Source: Streptomyces sp. NBC_00358
GTDB lineage: Bacteria > Actinomycetota > Actinomycetes > Streptomycetales > Streptomycetaceae
NCBI RefSeq assembly: GCF_036099295.1
Contig: NZ_CP107976.1
Coordinates: 3,720,001-3,784,000 of the forward strand
Length of the DNA stretch: 64,000 bases
Direction: 5' to 3'
Below, piece after piece: positions 33,084-41,913 of the stretch. Position 1 is the first letter of the stretch. The number at the start of each line of letters is the position of its first letter. The translations under genes were made by a program, and so were the position numbers. Under the pieces are notes generated by a model that was not told where the DNA came from, searched no databases, and was given only the letters and a program-made list of their open reading frames with translations.

Positions 33084-34628
33084 CTAGGCGAGCGGACCGG
33101 TCACCGGCTCCACCGCTGCCACCACGCCGCCCGCGCGCACGAACGCGTCCGCCGCGGCCAGGTCGGGGGCGAGGAAGCGGTCGGGGCCGGGGCCCTGAAC
33201 GCCGGCCGCGCGGACGGCCCCGATGACCGCCTGCGACGCGGGGGCGGGGGTCAGACCCTCGCGCAGCTCGATCGCGCGCGTGGCCGCGTACAGCTCGATC
33301 GCCACGATGCGGGTCAGGTTGTCCACGGCGGTGCGCAGCTTGCGCGCGGCCGACCAGCCCATGGAGACGTGGTCCTCCTGCATGGCGGAGGAGGGGATGG
33401 AGTCCGCGGACGCCGGTACGGCCAGCCGCTTCATCTCGCTGACCAGTGCGGCCTGCGTGTACTGGGCGATCATCAGACCCGAGTCGACGCCGGCGTCGTC
33501 CGCGAGGAACGGCGGCAGGCCGTGCGAGCGGTTCTTGTCGAGCAGCCGGTCGGTACGGCGCTCGGCGATCGAGCCGAGGTCGGCGGCGGCGATGGCGAGG
33601 AAGTCGAGGACGTAGGCGACCGGGGCGCCGTGGAAGTTGCCGTTCGACTCGACGCGGCCGTCGGGCAGCACGACCGGGTTGTCGACGGCGGAGGCCAGCT
33701 CGCGCTCGGCGACCGTACGGGCGTGCGCGAGGGTGTCCCGGCCCGCGCCGGCGACCTGCGGGGCGCAGCGCACGGAGTAGGCGTCCTGGACGCGCGGGGC
33801 ACCGTCCTGGTGGTGTCCGGTGAGCTCCGAACCCTTCAGTACGGCCAGCATGTTGGCGGCGCTGGCACCCTGGCCGGGGTGCGGGCGGATGGCGTGCAGC
33901 TCGGGGGCGAGGACCTTGTCCGTGCCGAGCAGCGCTTCGAGGGAGAGCGCGGCGGTGACGTCGGCCGACTTGTAGAGCGTCTCCAGGTCGGCGAGGGCCA
34001 TGACCAGCATGCCGAGCATGCCGTCGGTGCCGTTGAGGAGGGCGAGGCCCTCCTTCTCGCGCAGCTCGACGGGGGCGATGCCGTGGGCGGCGAGGAGTTC
34101 ACCGGCCGGCCGGACGACACCGTCGGGGCCCTCGGCGTCGCCCTCGCCCATCAGGGTCAGGGCGCAGTGGGACAGCGGCGCCAGGTCGCCGGAGCAGCCG
34201 AGCGAGCCGTACTCGTGGACGACCGGGGTGATGCCCGCGTTCAGGATGTCCGCCATGGTCTGCGCGACCTCGGGCCGTACGCCGGTGTGGCCGGAGCAGA
34301 CGGTCTTGAGCCGCAGGAACATCAGCGCGCGGACGACCTCGCGCTCGACGTGCGGGCCCATCCCGGCGGCGTGCGAGCGGACGATGTTGCGCTGCAGTTG
34401 GGCGCGCAGTTCCGGACTGATGTGCCGGCTCGCCAGGGCGCCGAAGCCGGTGGAGACGCCGTAGACGGGCTCCGGCTTCGCGGCCAGCGCGTCCACGATC
34501 TCGCGGGCGGCGGCGAGGGCCGCCACCGCCTCGGCGGAGAGCTCGATCCGGGCGCCTTCGCGCGCCACGGCGAGAACGTCGGACGCGGTCACTCCGGACG
34601 TCCCCACCACCACAGTGTGCATATCCAT
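33084..34628 (-). CDS. hutH: histidine ammonia-lyase
   Basis: 514 residues. It deaminates histidine to urocanate, the first step of histidine use. The MIO cofactor forms from residues 145-147, here Cys-Ser-Gly in GSLGCSGDLAPLSH; most family members have Ala-Ser-Gly, and Cys at this place is known for Streptomyces. Active-site YGVSTGFGAL is at 56-65. The start MDMHTVVVG at 34628 matches the family. No ribosome-binding site precedes it; instead TACGCT lies at the -10 distance, so the mRNA appears leaderless. The gene stands alone, away from the rest of the hut pathway. Confidence 0.95.
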   Translation of the reverse strand: MDMHTVVVGTSGVTASDVLAVAREGARIELSAEAVAALAAAREIVDALAAKPEPVYGVSTGFGALASRHISPELRAQLQRNIVRSHAAGMGPHVEREVVRALMFLRLKTVCSGHTGVRPEVAQTMADILNAGITPVVHEYGSLGCSGDLAPLSHCALTLMGEGDAEGPDGVVRPAGELLAAHGIAPVELREKEGLALLNGTDGMLGMLVMALADLETLYKSADVTAALSLEALLGTDKVLAPELHAIRPHPGQGASAANMLAVLKGSELTGHHQDGAPRVQDAYSVRCAPQVAGAGRDTLAHARTVAERELASAVDNPVVLPDGRVESNGNFHGAPVAYVLDFLAIAAADLGSIAERRTDRLLDKNRSHGLPPFLADDAGVDSGLMIAQYTQAALVSEMKRLAVPASADSIPSSAMQEDHVSMGWSAARKLRTAVDNLTRIVAIELYAATRAIELREGLTPAPASQAVIGAVRAAGVQGPGPDRFLAPDLAAADAFVRAGGVVAAVEPVTGPLA

Positions 34629-34635
34629 ATTCAGG

Positions 34636-34641
34636 AGCGTA
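34636..34641 (-). promoter_or_regulatory. -10 of a leaderless hutH promoter
   Basis: TACGCT ends seven bases before the hutH ATG on the minus strand, and GTGACA lies 17 bases further upstream as a plausible -35. This places transcription start at or next to the A of the start codon. Confidence 0.6.
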
Positions 34642-34789
34642 CGCAGTGAATTCGATGATGTCACTAGCGGGTGGCCGGTTGACCCCTTACCCCGGCGTAC
34701 GTCACAGCGGACGCGGGTTTCGCCGCACGCGCGGGGCCGGTCGTGCCGTCATCACGTACCGGGCCGGGCCGGTGACTCCTTCGCCTTCG

Positions 34790-35947
34790 TCACGTAGGGG
34801 GCCGGTCGTGCCGCCCGCGGAACCTGCGGCGCTCGCCCGCCGTGGGTGCGGGCGCGTCCGCGAGGCGGACGACGGGATCGTCGGGGCCCTCGCGCCCGGC
34901 GACCACGGGCTTCGCGGCCCGGACGGCCTTCGCGCGGTACTGGGCCGCGTCCGCCAGCCGGAACAGCCGGCGCGCCGACCGTACGGGTCCGATCGGGTCC
35001 TCGGTCGAGGCGACCCCGCACGCCACCCCCTCTCCGAACTCCAACTCGGCGGCGCGGCAGCAGAGTTCGTCGGCGATACGGACCACCTCGTCCGCCGTCG
35101 GGCCCACCGCCAGCAGACAGAACTCGTCGCCGCCGAGCCGCGCGGCGAGGGTGCCCGGGAGCATCGCCCCGCACAGCGAGAGCACCGATCCGAACCGTTC
35201 GAGGAGCCGGTCGCCGACGGCGTGCCCCCGGGTGTCGTTGACGCGCTTGAGCCCGTTGAGGTCGCAGACGACGAGGCTGACCACCGCCCCGTTCTCCTTG
35301 TGCCGCTCGATCGCCTCGTCGAGACGTACGTCCACGGCGCGGCGGTTGGCGAGTCCGGTCAGGGCGTCGGTGTAGGCGAGGCGCCGGGCCTCCTCCAAGC
35401 GCTCGGTCTGGGCGATCCCGGCGGCGACGACGGAGGCGAGGACGGTCGCGAAGTCGGCGTCGGCCCGGTCGAAGACGGGGACACCGGCCGGACGGGCCAC
35501 ATAGAGCTCGCCCCAGGCCCGGCCGTGCAGCACGATCGGCGCGACGACGCAGCAGCCCCGCCCGCGTCTGCGCAGTGCGGCGACGCGCTGGTGGCAGTAC
35601 CCGGCGGGTCCGGCCGCCGGGCCGTCGGCGGTCTCGACCCAGGCGTTGGGCTCGCCGCCACCCGCCCACCGTTCGTGCAGGAACTCGGTGATCTCCGGGA
35701 ACTGGTGGACCGGATAGGCCTCACCGTCCGGGAACTCGTCCTCGTCCGGAGCACGGTCGCCCACGTTGGCGAGCACCCGCAGCCGGCCGAGCTCGCGCTC
35801 CCACACGGAGAGCGCGGCGAAACTCCCGGCCAGCGCGTGACACGCGCCGAGCGCCGCGGCCCGCCACGACTCCCGCGGGGTGTGCGCCGCCGCCATCCCC
35901 TGCGCCAGCGTCACCACGGCCCTCAGCCGACTGTCCTCGCCCATCAC
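34790..35947 (-). CDS. cdgE: diguanylate cyclase CdgE-like (GAF-GGDEF)
   Basis: 385 residues. An N-terminal GAF-type sensory domain (about 5-180) is followed by a GGDEF domain (about 190-355) with an intact active site LGGDEF (GGDEF at 272-276). It makes c-di-GMP, the second messenger that holds BldD active and delays Streptomyces development. The allosteric I-site RxxD expected a few residues upstream is absent (LPGT). The position next to hutH matches cdgE of S. coelicolor from memory, hence the symbol. The GAF ligand is unknown. No membrane segments. Confidence 0.88.
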   Translation of the reverse strand: MMGEDSRLRAVVTLAQGMAAAHTPRESWRAAALGACHALAGSFAALSVWERELGRLRVLANVGDRAPDEDEFPDGEAYPVHQFPEITEFLHERWAGGGEPNAWVETADGPAAGPAGYCHQRVAALRRRGRGCCVVAPIVLHGRAWGELYVARPAGVPVFDRADADFATVLASVVAAGIAQTERLEEARRLAYTDALTGLANRRAVDVRLDEAIERHKENGAVVSLVVCDLNGLKRVNDTRGHAVGDRLLERFGSVLSLCGAMLPGTLAARLGGDEFCLLAVGPTADEVVRIADELCCRAAELEFGEGVACGVASTEDPIGPVRSARRLFRLADAAQYRAKAVRAAKPVVAGREGPDDPVVRLADAPAPTAGERRRFRGRHDRPPT

Positions 35948-36165
35948 CCCAGGCTAGGGATATTTGCGCACATTTGAGACATTGGCAGGGCGAACAGGGG
36001 TCCGGGCCGCGAGGGCCGGACCGGGGTACCGGAGCGGACCGGGATGCCGGAACGGCCGGGGGTACCGGACCCACCTGGGGGTATCGGAACGGGCCTCGGC
36101 GGCGAAGCGCGCCTCCGGGGCGGCGTCGGCCTCGGGAGCGGGCCGAGGGCGATGCGTCGTGGGGG

Positions 36166-37029
36166 CTACTCCCCCGGCCACTCCGGCTTGCGCTTCTCGT
36201 TGAACGCGGCGACTCCCTCGGCGCGGTCCCCGGAGAAGGCGACGGACCGCCAGGCCGCGTCCTCGACATCCAGGCCGGCACGCAGGTCGAGTCCATGGCC
36301 GAGGCGCAGGGCGCGCTTGGCGGCACGCAGTCCGACCGGGGAGTTCGCGGCGATGCGGGCGGCGAGCGCGAGCGCCTCCGTCCGGTCCCGCCCCGCCTCC
36401 ACCAGCTCGTCCACCAGCCCCAACTCCCGCGCCTCGGGCGCCTCCAGACGGCGCGCCGAGAAGATGAGCTCGGCCGCGCGCGCGGCACCGACCCGGCGGG
36501 GCAGCAACTGGGTTCCGCCGCCTCCGGGAATGACACCGACGGACACCTCGGGCAGTCCGACGACCGCCGTACGGTCGGCCACGATCAGGTCGCAGGACAG
36601 CGCCAGTTCGAACCCACCGCCCAGCGCGAAGCCGTGAACGGCGGCGACGGTCGGCATCGGCAGTTCCAGGACACCGGTGTACGCGGCCCGGGCGACCGGC
36701 CGCTGGCGCATCAGCTCGGCGTCGGTGAAGGAGTTGCGCTCCTTCAGGTCGGCGCCGACGCAGAAGGCCCGCTCGTGCGTGGAGGTGAGCACGACCACGC
36801 GTACGTCCCGGTCGGCGGCGAGGGCGTCGCAGGCACCGGCGATCGAACGCGCCATGTCCGTGGACACGGCGTTCATGGCCTTGGGCCGGTCGAGGACGAG
36901 CTCGGCCACGTAACCGTGCCGCCGTACGGCGACGAACTCGCCGAACCTCCGCTCGCCGGGCGCCGTCCCCTGTTCCGCCCCCTGCCCGGACCCCTGCTCC
37001 GCGGCTCGCTCCGCCCCTTGCTGCGCCAT
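36166..37029 (-). CDS. enoyl-CoA hydratase/isomerase (crotonase family)
   Basis: 287 residues. A Gln/Gly/Glu-rich N-terminal tail of about 28 residues precedes the crotonase fold. The CoA-binding/oxyanion-hole loops are AFCVGADLKER and GFALGGGFELALSCDL. The first catalytic Glu of classic hydratases appears as E near LPEVSVGVIPGGGG. It probably acts in beta-oxidation or branched-chain degradation. The start is ATG 37029 after GGGAGG; a longer frame to 37059 lacks a site. It lies between cdgE and a divergent membrane protein, with no operon partners. Confidence 0.9.
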   Translation of the reverse strand: MAQQGAERAAEQGSGQGAEQGTAPGERRFGEFVAVRRHGYVAELVLDRPKAMNAVSTDMARSIAGACDALAADRDVRVVVLTSTHERAFCVGADLKERNSFTDAELMRQRPVARAAYTGVLELPMPTVAAVHGFALGGGFELALSCDLIVADRTAVVGLPEVSVGVIPGGGGTQLLPRRVGAARAAELIFSARRLEAPEARELGLVDELVEAGRDRTEALALAARIAANSPVGLRAAKRALRLGHGLDLRAGLDVEDAAWRSVAFSGDRAEGVAAFNEKRKPEWPGE

Positions 37030-37241
37030 GACACCCTCCCGGTTAACGCGGGTTAACAATCGACGCCCCGATCATCGCAGCCGAGGCCGTCCGGCGAAAC
37101 CCGCCCCTCGCGCCGCACCGTCGCGTACTTCCTCGTTCGAGTGACATCCCGCCCAACTCTGTTTGCCTGCCCCCATACCGCGCATAACCTGCGCACCGCC
37201 GCAGCGCATTCGGGACACCGGCACACCGGGGAGGGACGACC

Positions 37242-39095
37242 ATGACGAACCGCGAAACACCGCAGGCCACCAGTACCCGGCCGGGTCCGCGACCTGTACT
37301 CACGCGACCGCCGGCCCAGAGGCTGCCCGAGGCTCCCTCGCCCGCCGGCCCGTCGCGGTCCGGCTCGGCCGCACCGTCGGGCCCGGACGCAACCCGTCCG
37401 ACGGTGGGCCCTCCGCGGTCCGGCGCCACGCCGGCCGGGACCCCCGCCGCGGCGCCGACGGCAGGCACCGCACCCGTGGACGACCGGTGGATCCGTGTCA
37501 CCCCGCTCAGCAGGGCGATGTCCGCCCCCGCGCCGTTCGACGCCACGACGAGGAACGCCGTGCCGACACCGGCACCCGCGGCGGCCGACCCCGGCACCGG
37601 GAAGGCCGGGACCAGGACGGGGGCCCCGGAGCGGCGGGCCGCGGCGACCGACGGCACCGAGCCCGTCTCCATGGCCGCCGACTCCTTCACCGCCGGGACC
37701 ATGCCGATGAGGGCCGCGAAGGTCTGGGCCACCACACCCGGGGTGCCGGCATCAGGAACCGCGGGTGGCAGGCGGGCACGCGATGCCGGGTCCGAGGCGG
37801 ACACCCGGGCACCGGAGACGGGCGCAGCCGCCAGGCGGGCGCACGCGACCCTGACCACGGCGGACACTCGTACCCGCGCAGCCGAGCCCACGACCGGAAC
37901 CCCGGCACCCGCGACGGACACCGGTGCGGCCACGCAGCCGCGCGGAACCGTGAGCCCGGCAGCCGCGCAGGCACCCGCGACCGGCGCCACCGCGGCCACG
38001 CGGACACTCCCGACCGTGACCCCGGCGGCGGGGGTCCAGACGCCCCCCGCCGAAGGCCCGACCCCCGCGCCGACGCGCCGGACCGCAACCACCGCGGCCG
38101 CTCACGGACCGGGCACCGGCACCGCGCCAGCCACCCGGGCACCCGCGCCGGGTGCTGCGACGGGCACGCGGGCGCGCCGAACCGTGACCCCGGCAGCCGC
38201 TCACGCACCCGCGGCCGGGACCGCCGCGGGCGTTCGTGCGGGCCGGACCGGGACCCCGGCGGGTACGCGGGTGTCCGGCGGTGGGGTCGGGGTGTGGGCG
38301 CGGGGAGACGGGGGCGCGGCGGGCGCTCAGGGGGCCGGGAGTGAGGCGAATGTCGCTGGTCGGAGGCGAGGGATCGTTCCGTCCCCGGCGCTGGAGACGG
38401 GGACGGGAGCTGGAGCGGCGCCGAAGCCGGGGGCGGTGCAGGGGACGGGGTCGGCCGGTCGGCGCCGGTCCGCCGCCGCGCCCGGTGACAACGAGTCCGC
38501 ACCCGTCCGGCTCCGTTCCGTCCGGGGGCGGCACCGCAGACCCCGGCCGCGCCGGGTGCTCTTCGCCGTGGGAGGACTCGCGCTCGCCGCGGGCGTGCTG
38601 AGCCTGGCCCGGATGACACCGGAGTCGGTGACCGGGGCCGGGGGGAACGCCGAGGCGGAGCCGGTCGCGACGGCCACGGACACCGACGCCGCGGGCGACG
38701 CCGCCCCCACCGTCGAGGCCATGCCCTCGCCCACACGGCCCGGGGCCGCACCGGCGAGCGCCGCGATGGGCGGGACCAGCCCGGCGCCCACCTCGGACAC
38801 GAGCCGGGTCCCGGCATCGTTCCCGACGCCCACCGCCACGATCCCGGCGGCCCGCGGCGAAGCCCCCGTCACCACCGCACCGCGTACGACGGGCATTCCC
38901 ACGGCTCCCATGACGACCCCACCGCCGCCGCGATCGACACCGACGGCCGTCCCCACCACCACGGCCCCGCGGCACACCGCGTCCGCGACCCCGACGGCCC
39001 CGCCACCGGCCCCGCCCCACCAGCCGCCGAACGTGTGCGTCCCGATCGTGGGGATCTGCGTGAACGGACTGCTGTCGCCGGGCCATGAAGGATGA
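37242..39095 (+). CDS. long Ala/Thr/Pro-rich membrane protein of unknown function
   Basis: 617 residues, low complexity. The N-terminal ~425 residues are Ala, Thr, Pro, Arg and Gly with loose repeats such as TVTPAA and ATRAPAPGAATGTRARR. Then come a basic patch (RGRHRRPRPRRVLF), one membrane helix (about 435-455, FAVGGLALAAGVLSLA), a Pro/Thr-rich external part of about 140 residues, and a Cys pair near the C-terminus (NVCVPIVGICVNG). GGGAGG precedes the ATG at 37242. Opposite-strand frames over the same DNA lack such sites. The cytoplasmic part may be disordered. I do not recognise it. Confidence 0.66.
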   Translation: MTNRETPQATSTRPGPRPVLTRPPAQRLPEAPSPAGPSRSGSAAPSGPDATRPTVGPPRSGATPAGTPAAAPTAGTAPVDDRWIRVTPLSRAMSAPAPFDATTRNAVPTPAPAAADPGTGKAGTRTGAPERRAAATDGTEPVSMAADSFTAGTMPMRAAKVWATTPGVPASGTAGGRRARDAGSEADTRAPETGAAARRAHATLTTADTRTRAAEPTTGTPAPATDTGAATQPRGTVSPAAAQAPATGATAATRTLPTVTPAAGVQTPPAEGPTPAPTRRTATTAAAHGPGTGTAPATRAPAPGAATGTRARRTVTPAAAHAPAAGTAAGVRAGRTGTPAGTRVSGGGVGVWARGDGGAAGAQGAGSEANVAGRRRGIVPSPALETGTGAGAAPKPGAVQGTGSAGRRRSAAAPGDNESAPVRLRSVRGRHRRPRPRRVLFAVGGLALAAGVLSLARMTPESVTGAGGNAEAEPVATATDTDAAGDAAPTVEAMPSPTRPGAAPASAAMGGTSPAPTSDTSRVPASFPTPTATIPAARGEAPVTTAPRTTGIPTAPMTTPPPPRSTPTAVPTTTAPRHTASATPTAPPPAPPHQPPNVCVPIVGICVNGLLSPGHEG

Positions 39096-39142
39096 CTCCC
39101 GCGAGGCGCCCGGCGGCCGTACCGAAGCCGCTGACCGGGCCC

Positions 39143-39187
39143 ACCGGACCGGGCATCACCGGACCGGGCATCACCGGACCGGGCACC
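39143..39187. repeat. three tandem copies of a 15-bp unit
   Basis: accggaccgggcatc occurs twice and then with one change (ending cacc), between the convergent membrane-protein and cya genes. Slippage-type repeat; degenerate gccgagccgggcgtc copies continue it to about 39205. Confidence 0.8.
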
Positions 39188-39287
39188 GCCGAGCCGGGCG
39201 TCGCCGGGCTGAGCGCCGGGCCGGGGGCCTCGCGGCGGGACGCGCCGTGGCCCGGTTCGGTCCTCTCGGCCCGGCCGGTGTGACGTG

Positions 39288-40718
39288 CTACGTGTCGTCG
39301 GCCCGGCGGGCCAGCAGCCACGGTTCGATGACACCGAGTCCACGGACGGGCCGCTGCCACATCGGCTGGAGCGCGAAACGGTACGAGGGGGGTTCCTCGC
39401 CCTCCTTCTCCGCCGCCGCCGCGGCCTCGGCGGCTTCCGCCTCGGAGGCGGGGGCGTCGCCGGTGCGGGTCAGCTCCTCCGCGAAGGCGCCGTCGACGAG
39501 CACGGCGTCGCGCGGCGCTATCGACGTGAGACGGCTCGCCAGGTTCACGGTCGTACCGAACACATCGCCCATCCGGGTGGTGACCGTGCCGAAGGCGATG
39601 CCTACGCGCAGCTCGGGCATCGTCTCGTCGTTCGCCATCGTCTCGATGAGCCGCAGCGCGATCTCGGCGGCGACACCGGCGTCGTCCGCGGAGTAGAGCA
39701 CCTCGTCGCCCAGGGTCTTGATGAGCCGACCCCCGTGGGCCGCCACCAGGTCCGCCGCGGTGGTCTCGAAGGCCTCGACGAGTTCGCCGAGCTCCTCTTC
39801 CTCCATGCGGCGGGTCAGCCGGGTGAAGCCGACCAGGTCGGCGAAGCCCACGGCGAGCCGGCGGTCGACCATCTCGTCGTCGTCAGCGGCCTGCACGACC
39901 CGGCCGGTGGCGGCGGCGAGCTGGCGGCGCCAGACGTAGACGAGGAACTCCTCCAGTTCGGGCAGGAGCAGTTCCATCAGGGGGTACGTCACCTCGGTGC
40001 GGGTCATCCCCGGTTCCGGGGGCTCGGTCAGGCCCTCCAGGAAGGAATCGATCTGCCACTCGGCCAGACGGGCGGTGGTCTGCCCGGTGGACCGGGCGAC
40101 CTGGACGGCCATGGCCTCGCTCAGCAGGCCCGCCTCGACGAGACCGGCGAGGCGGCGCAGCGCCAGTACGTCCGCCTCGGTCAGCGCCTTCGCCTGGCCG
40201 ATGTCCGCGAAGCCCATCGCCCGCCAGAAGCGGGAGGCCAGCTCCATGGAGACGCCCGCGCTGCGGGCGGCCTGGAACGGGGTGTAGCGCCGCTCGGCGC
40301 CGAGGATGAGCCCCTCCAGGCGCAGCGCGAGCGGGTCGTCGTCGGAGTCCGGTTCGGCCTGCGGGTCCACCCGGCCGTTCGCCTCGTGCCGCGCGTCGGG
40401 CCGGACGTCCGGCCGTGCGCCGGCGGGGCCGCCCGTGCGGTCGTCCCGGTGGTCTTCCCTGCGGATGTCGCTCCCCACGTCCAAGTGGTCGTCCCTGTGG
40501 ATGCCGGTTCCCGCGTCCGAGCGGTCTTCCGGGCGGTGGTCCAAACGGTCCTCCGGGCGGGTGCCGGTCCCGGCACCGGGACGGGCGTTCTGCCGGGCGT
40601 CGCCGTCCGCGGCGGCCCGTGCGGGTGTCGCGTCCGTGACCGGCCCGGCGGTACGGCCCGGCTCGCCGTCGGGGGCGGGGTGCGCGCCCGTACCGGAGCC
40701 GGTGTCGTCGACGGTCAC
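39288..40718 (-). CDS. cya: class III adenylate cyclase with charged repeat extension
   Basis: 476 residues. The C-terminal ~190 residues are a class III cyclase domain: metal site VGFADLVGFTRLTRR, second metal/base region KTLGDEVLY and transition-state region GTTVNLASRL. A helical regulatory part (about 130-270) precedes it. The N-terminal ~120 residues are Asp/Arg/His-rich repeats (RPEDRLDHRPEDRSD). The neighbourhood (birA, pccB) matches cya of S. coelicolor from memory. It makes cAMP, which with Crp controls germination and antibiotic genes. The GTG start at 40718 has poor ribosome-binding-site spacing, so a shorter protein beginning after the repeats is possible. Confidence 0.9.
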   Translation of the reverse strand: MTVDDTGSGTGAHPAPDGEPGRTAGPVTDATPARAAADGDARQNARPGAGTGTRPEDRLDHRPEDRSDAGTGIHRDDHLDVGSDIRREDHRDDRTGGPAGARPDVRPDARHEANGRVDPQAEPDSDDDPLALRLEGLILGAERRYTPFQAARSAGVSMELASRFWRAMGFADIGQAKALTEADVLALRRLAGLVEAGLLSEAMAVQVARSTGQTTARLAEWQIDSFLEGLTEPPEPGMTRTEVTYPLMELLLPELEEFLVYVWRRQLAAATGRVVQAADDDEMVDRRLAVGFADLVGFTRLTRRMEEEELGELVEAFETTAADLVAAHGGRLIKTLGDEVLYSADDAGVAAEIALRLIETMANDETMPELRVGIAFGTVTTRMGDVFGTTVNLASRLTSIAPRDAVLVDGAFAEELTRTGDAPASEAEAAEAAAAAEKEGEEPPSYRFALQPMWQRPVRGLGVIEPWLLARRADDT

Positions 40719-40906
40719 TCCTGCTGCCCTTCCGATCTGCCGTGGTCAGGTATCGACCGCGCTCAACTCTACGGCAGGTGTGCGCTGGCTCACTCCCGAT
40801 GGCGGGACGCCGGCCGGGGACGGCGCCGGGGGCTGCCACCGGCCCCGCCGCGTGCCGTCGCACCGCCTCCGCTCCGTCCCCTCGTACGGCTCACGGACCC
40901 GTTCCG

Positions 40907-41779
40907 TCAGACCGCTCGCAGATGCACCACGTCCCCGGCCCCCACCGGCTCCTGCACGCCGTCCTGCGTCGCGATGACGAGCCGCCCGTCGCCGTCCACG
41001 GCCACCGCCTCCCCGACGATCGACCGGCCTCCGGGCAGTTCCGCCCGCACCGTGCGCCCGAGCGTCGCGCACCCGGCCGCGTACGTCTCCTGGAGACCGG
41101 ACGCGACGGGATCGCCGGCCGCGTCGCGCCAGCGCCCGTACCACTGTTCGAGTGAGCGCAACACGGCCCGCAGCACGGTGTCACGGTCCGTGGACACCGC
41201 GCCCGCCAGGGCCAGTGATCCGGCGCCGGGTACGGGCAGCTCGTCGGCACGTAGCGAGACGTTGATGCCGATACCGACCACGACCGCGTCGGTGCCCGCC
41301 CGCTCGGCGAGGATGCCGCCGGTCTTGCGTTCCTCGCCGTCCACGGTGACCAGCAGGTCGTTGGGCCATTTGAGTGCCGTGTCGACCCCGGCGGAGCGCG
41401 AGAGCGCCGTCGCGACGGCGACCCCGGTGAGCAGCGGCAGCCAGCCCCAGCGTTGGACGGGAACGCCGGTGGGCTTCAGGACGACGGAGAAGAAGAGGCC
41501 GGAGCGGGCCGGTGCCGTCCACTGGCGGTCCAGCCGGCCGCGCCCGGCGTTCTGTTCCTCGGCGACGAGGACGGCACCCTCGTCGGCCCCCCGTTCGCTG
41601 TTGACGATGCCGACCAGATCGGTGTTGGTCGACCCGGTGCGCTGCACCACCTCGACGTCGCACCAGAGGCTGTCGTCCGGTGCGACCAGTGCCCGTCGCA
41701 GGGCGGCCCCGTTCAGGGGCGGACGGTCCAGGTCGGACCACCGATTGTCGTTCGCGTCTGCTGCATCTCGCGGCGTCAT
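40907..41779 (-). CDS. birA: biotin-protein ligase BirA (no DNA-binding domain)
   Basis: 290 residues. The catalytic domain carries the biotinyl-AMP loop GRGRLDRQW (79-87) and KWPNDLLV, and a C-terminal SH3-like domain (about 235-290) follows. There is no N-terminal helix-turn-helix, so this is a group I ligase that only biotinylates proteins. It is divergent from pccB, and AccA2 encoded nearby is a likely substrate. The ATG at 41779 has no ribosome-binding site but has TAGGCT at the leaderless distance. The frame is open 75 bases upstream. Confidence 0.94.
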   Translation of the reverse strand: MTPRDAADANDNRWSDLDRPPLNGAALRRALVAPDDSLWCDVEVVQRTGSTNTDLVGIVNSERGADEGAVLVAEEQNAGRGRLDRQWTAPARSGLFFSVVLKPTGVPVQRWGWLPLLTGVAVATALSRSAGVDTALKWPNDLLVTVDGEERKTGGILAERAGTDAVVVGIGINVSLRADELPVPGAGSLALAGAVSTDRDTVLRAVLRSLEQWYGRWRDAAGDPVASGLQETYAAGCATLGRTVRAELPGGRSIVGEAVAVDGDGRLVIATQDGVQEPVGAGDVVHLRAV

Positions 41780-41786
41780 GCAACCC

Positions 41787-41792
41787 AGCCTA
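41787..41792 (-). promoter_or_regulatory. -10 of a leaderless birA promoter
   Basis: TAGGCT, read on the minus strand, ends seven bases before the birA ATG, so transcription would begin at or one base before the start codon. On the other strand of the same 134-base gap, TACGCT (41834-41839) may be the pccB -10. Confidence 0.5.
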
Positions 41793-41913
41793 GGTGTGGT
41801 AAACGCCGCACTGCCGATCGGTAGGCACGCCACTACGCTACGGATGAGTAGCAAGCCCCCCTTCTGAGCACCTCACCCTCATGTCCCCTTAGCAGGCAGG
41901 GAGCCGCACCCCG

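Noticed and set aside
37043..39086. Opposite-strand open frames over the Ala/Thr/Pro-rich gene
   Set aside because: They lack ribosome-binding sites and a membrane or domain pattern; the plus-strand frame has GGGAGG, a membrane helix and an ordered C-terminus, although the whole locus is low complexity.
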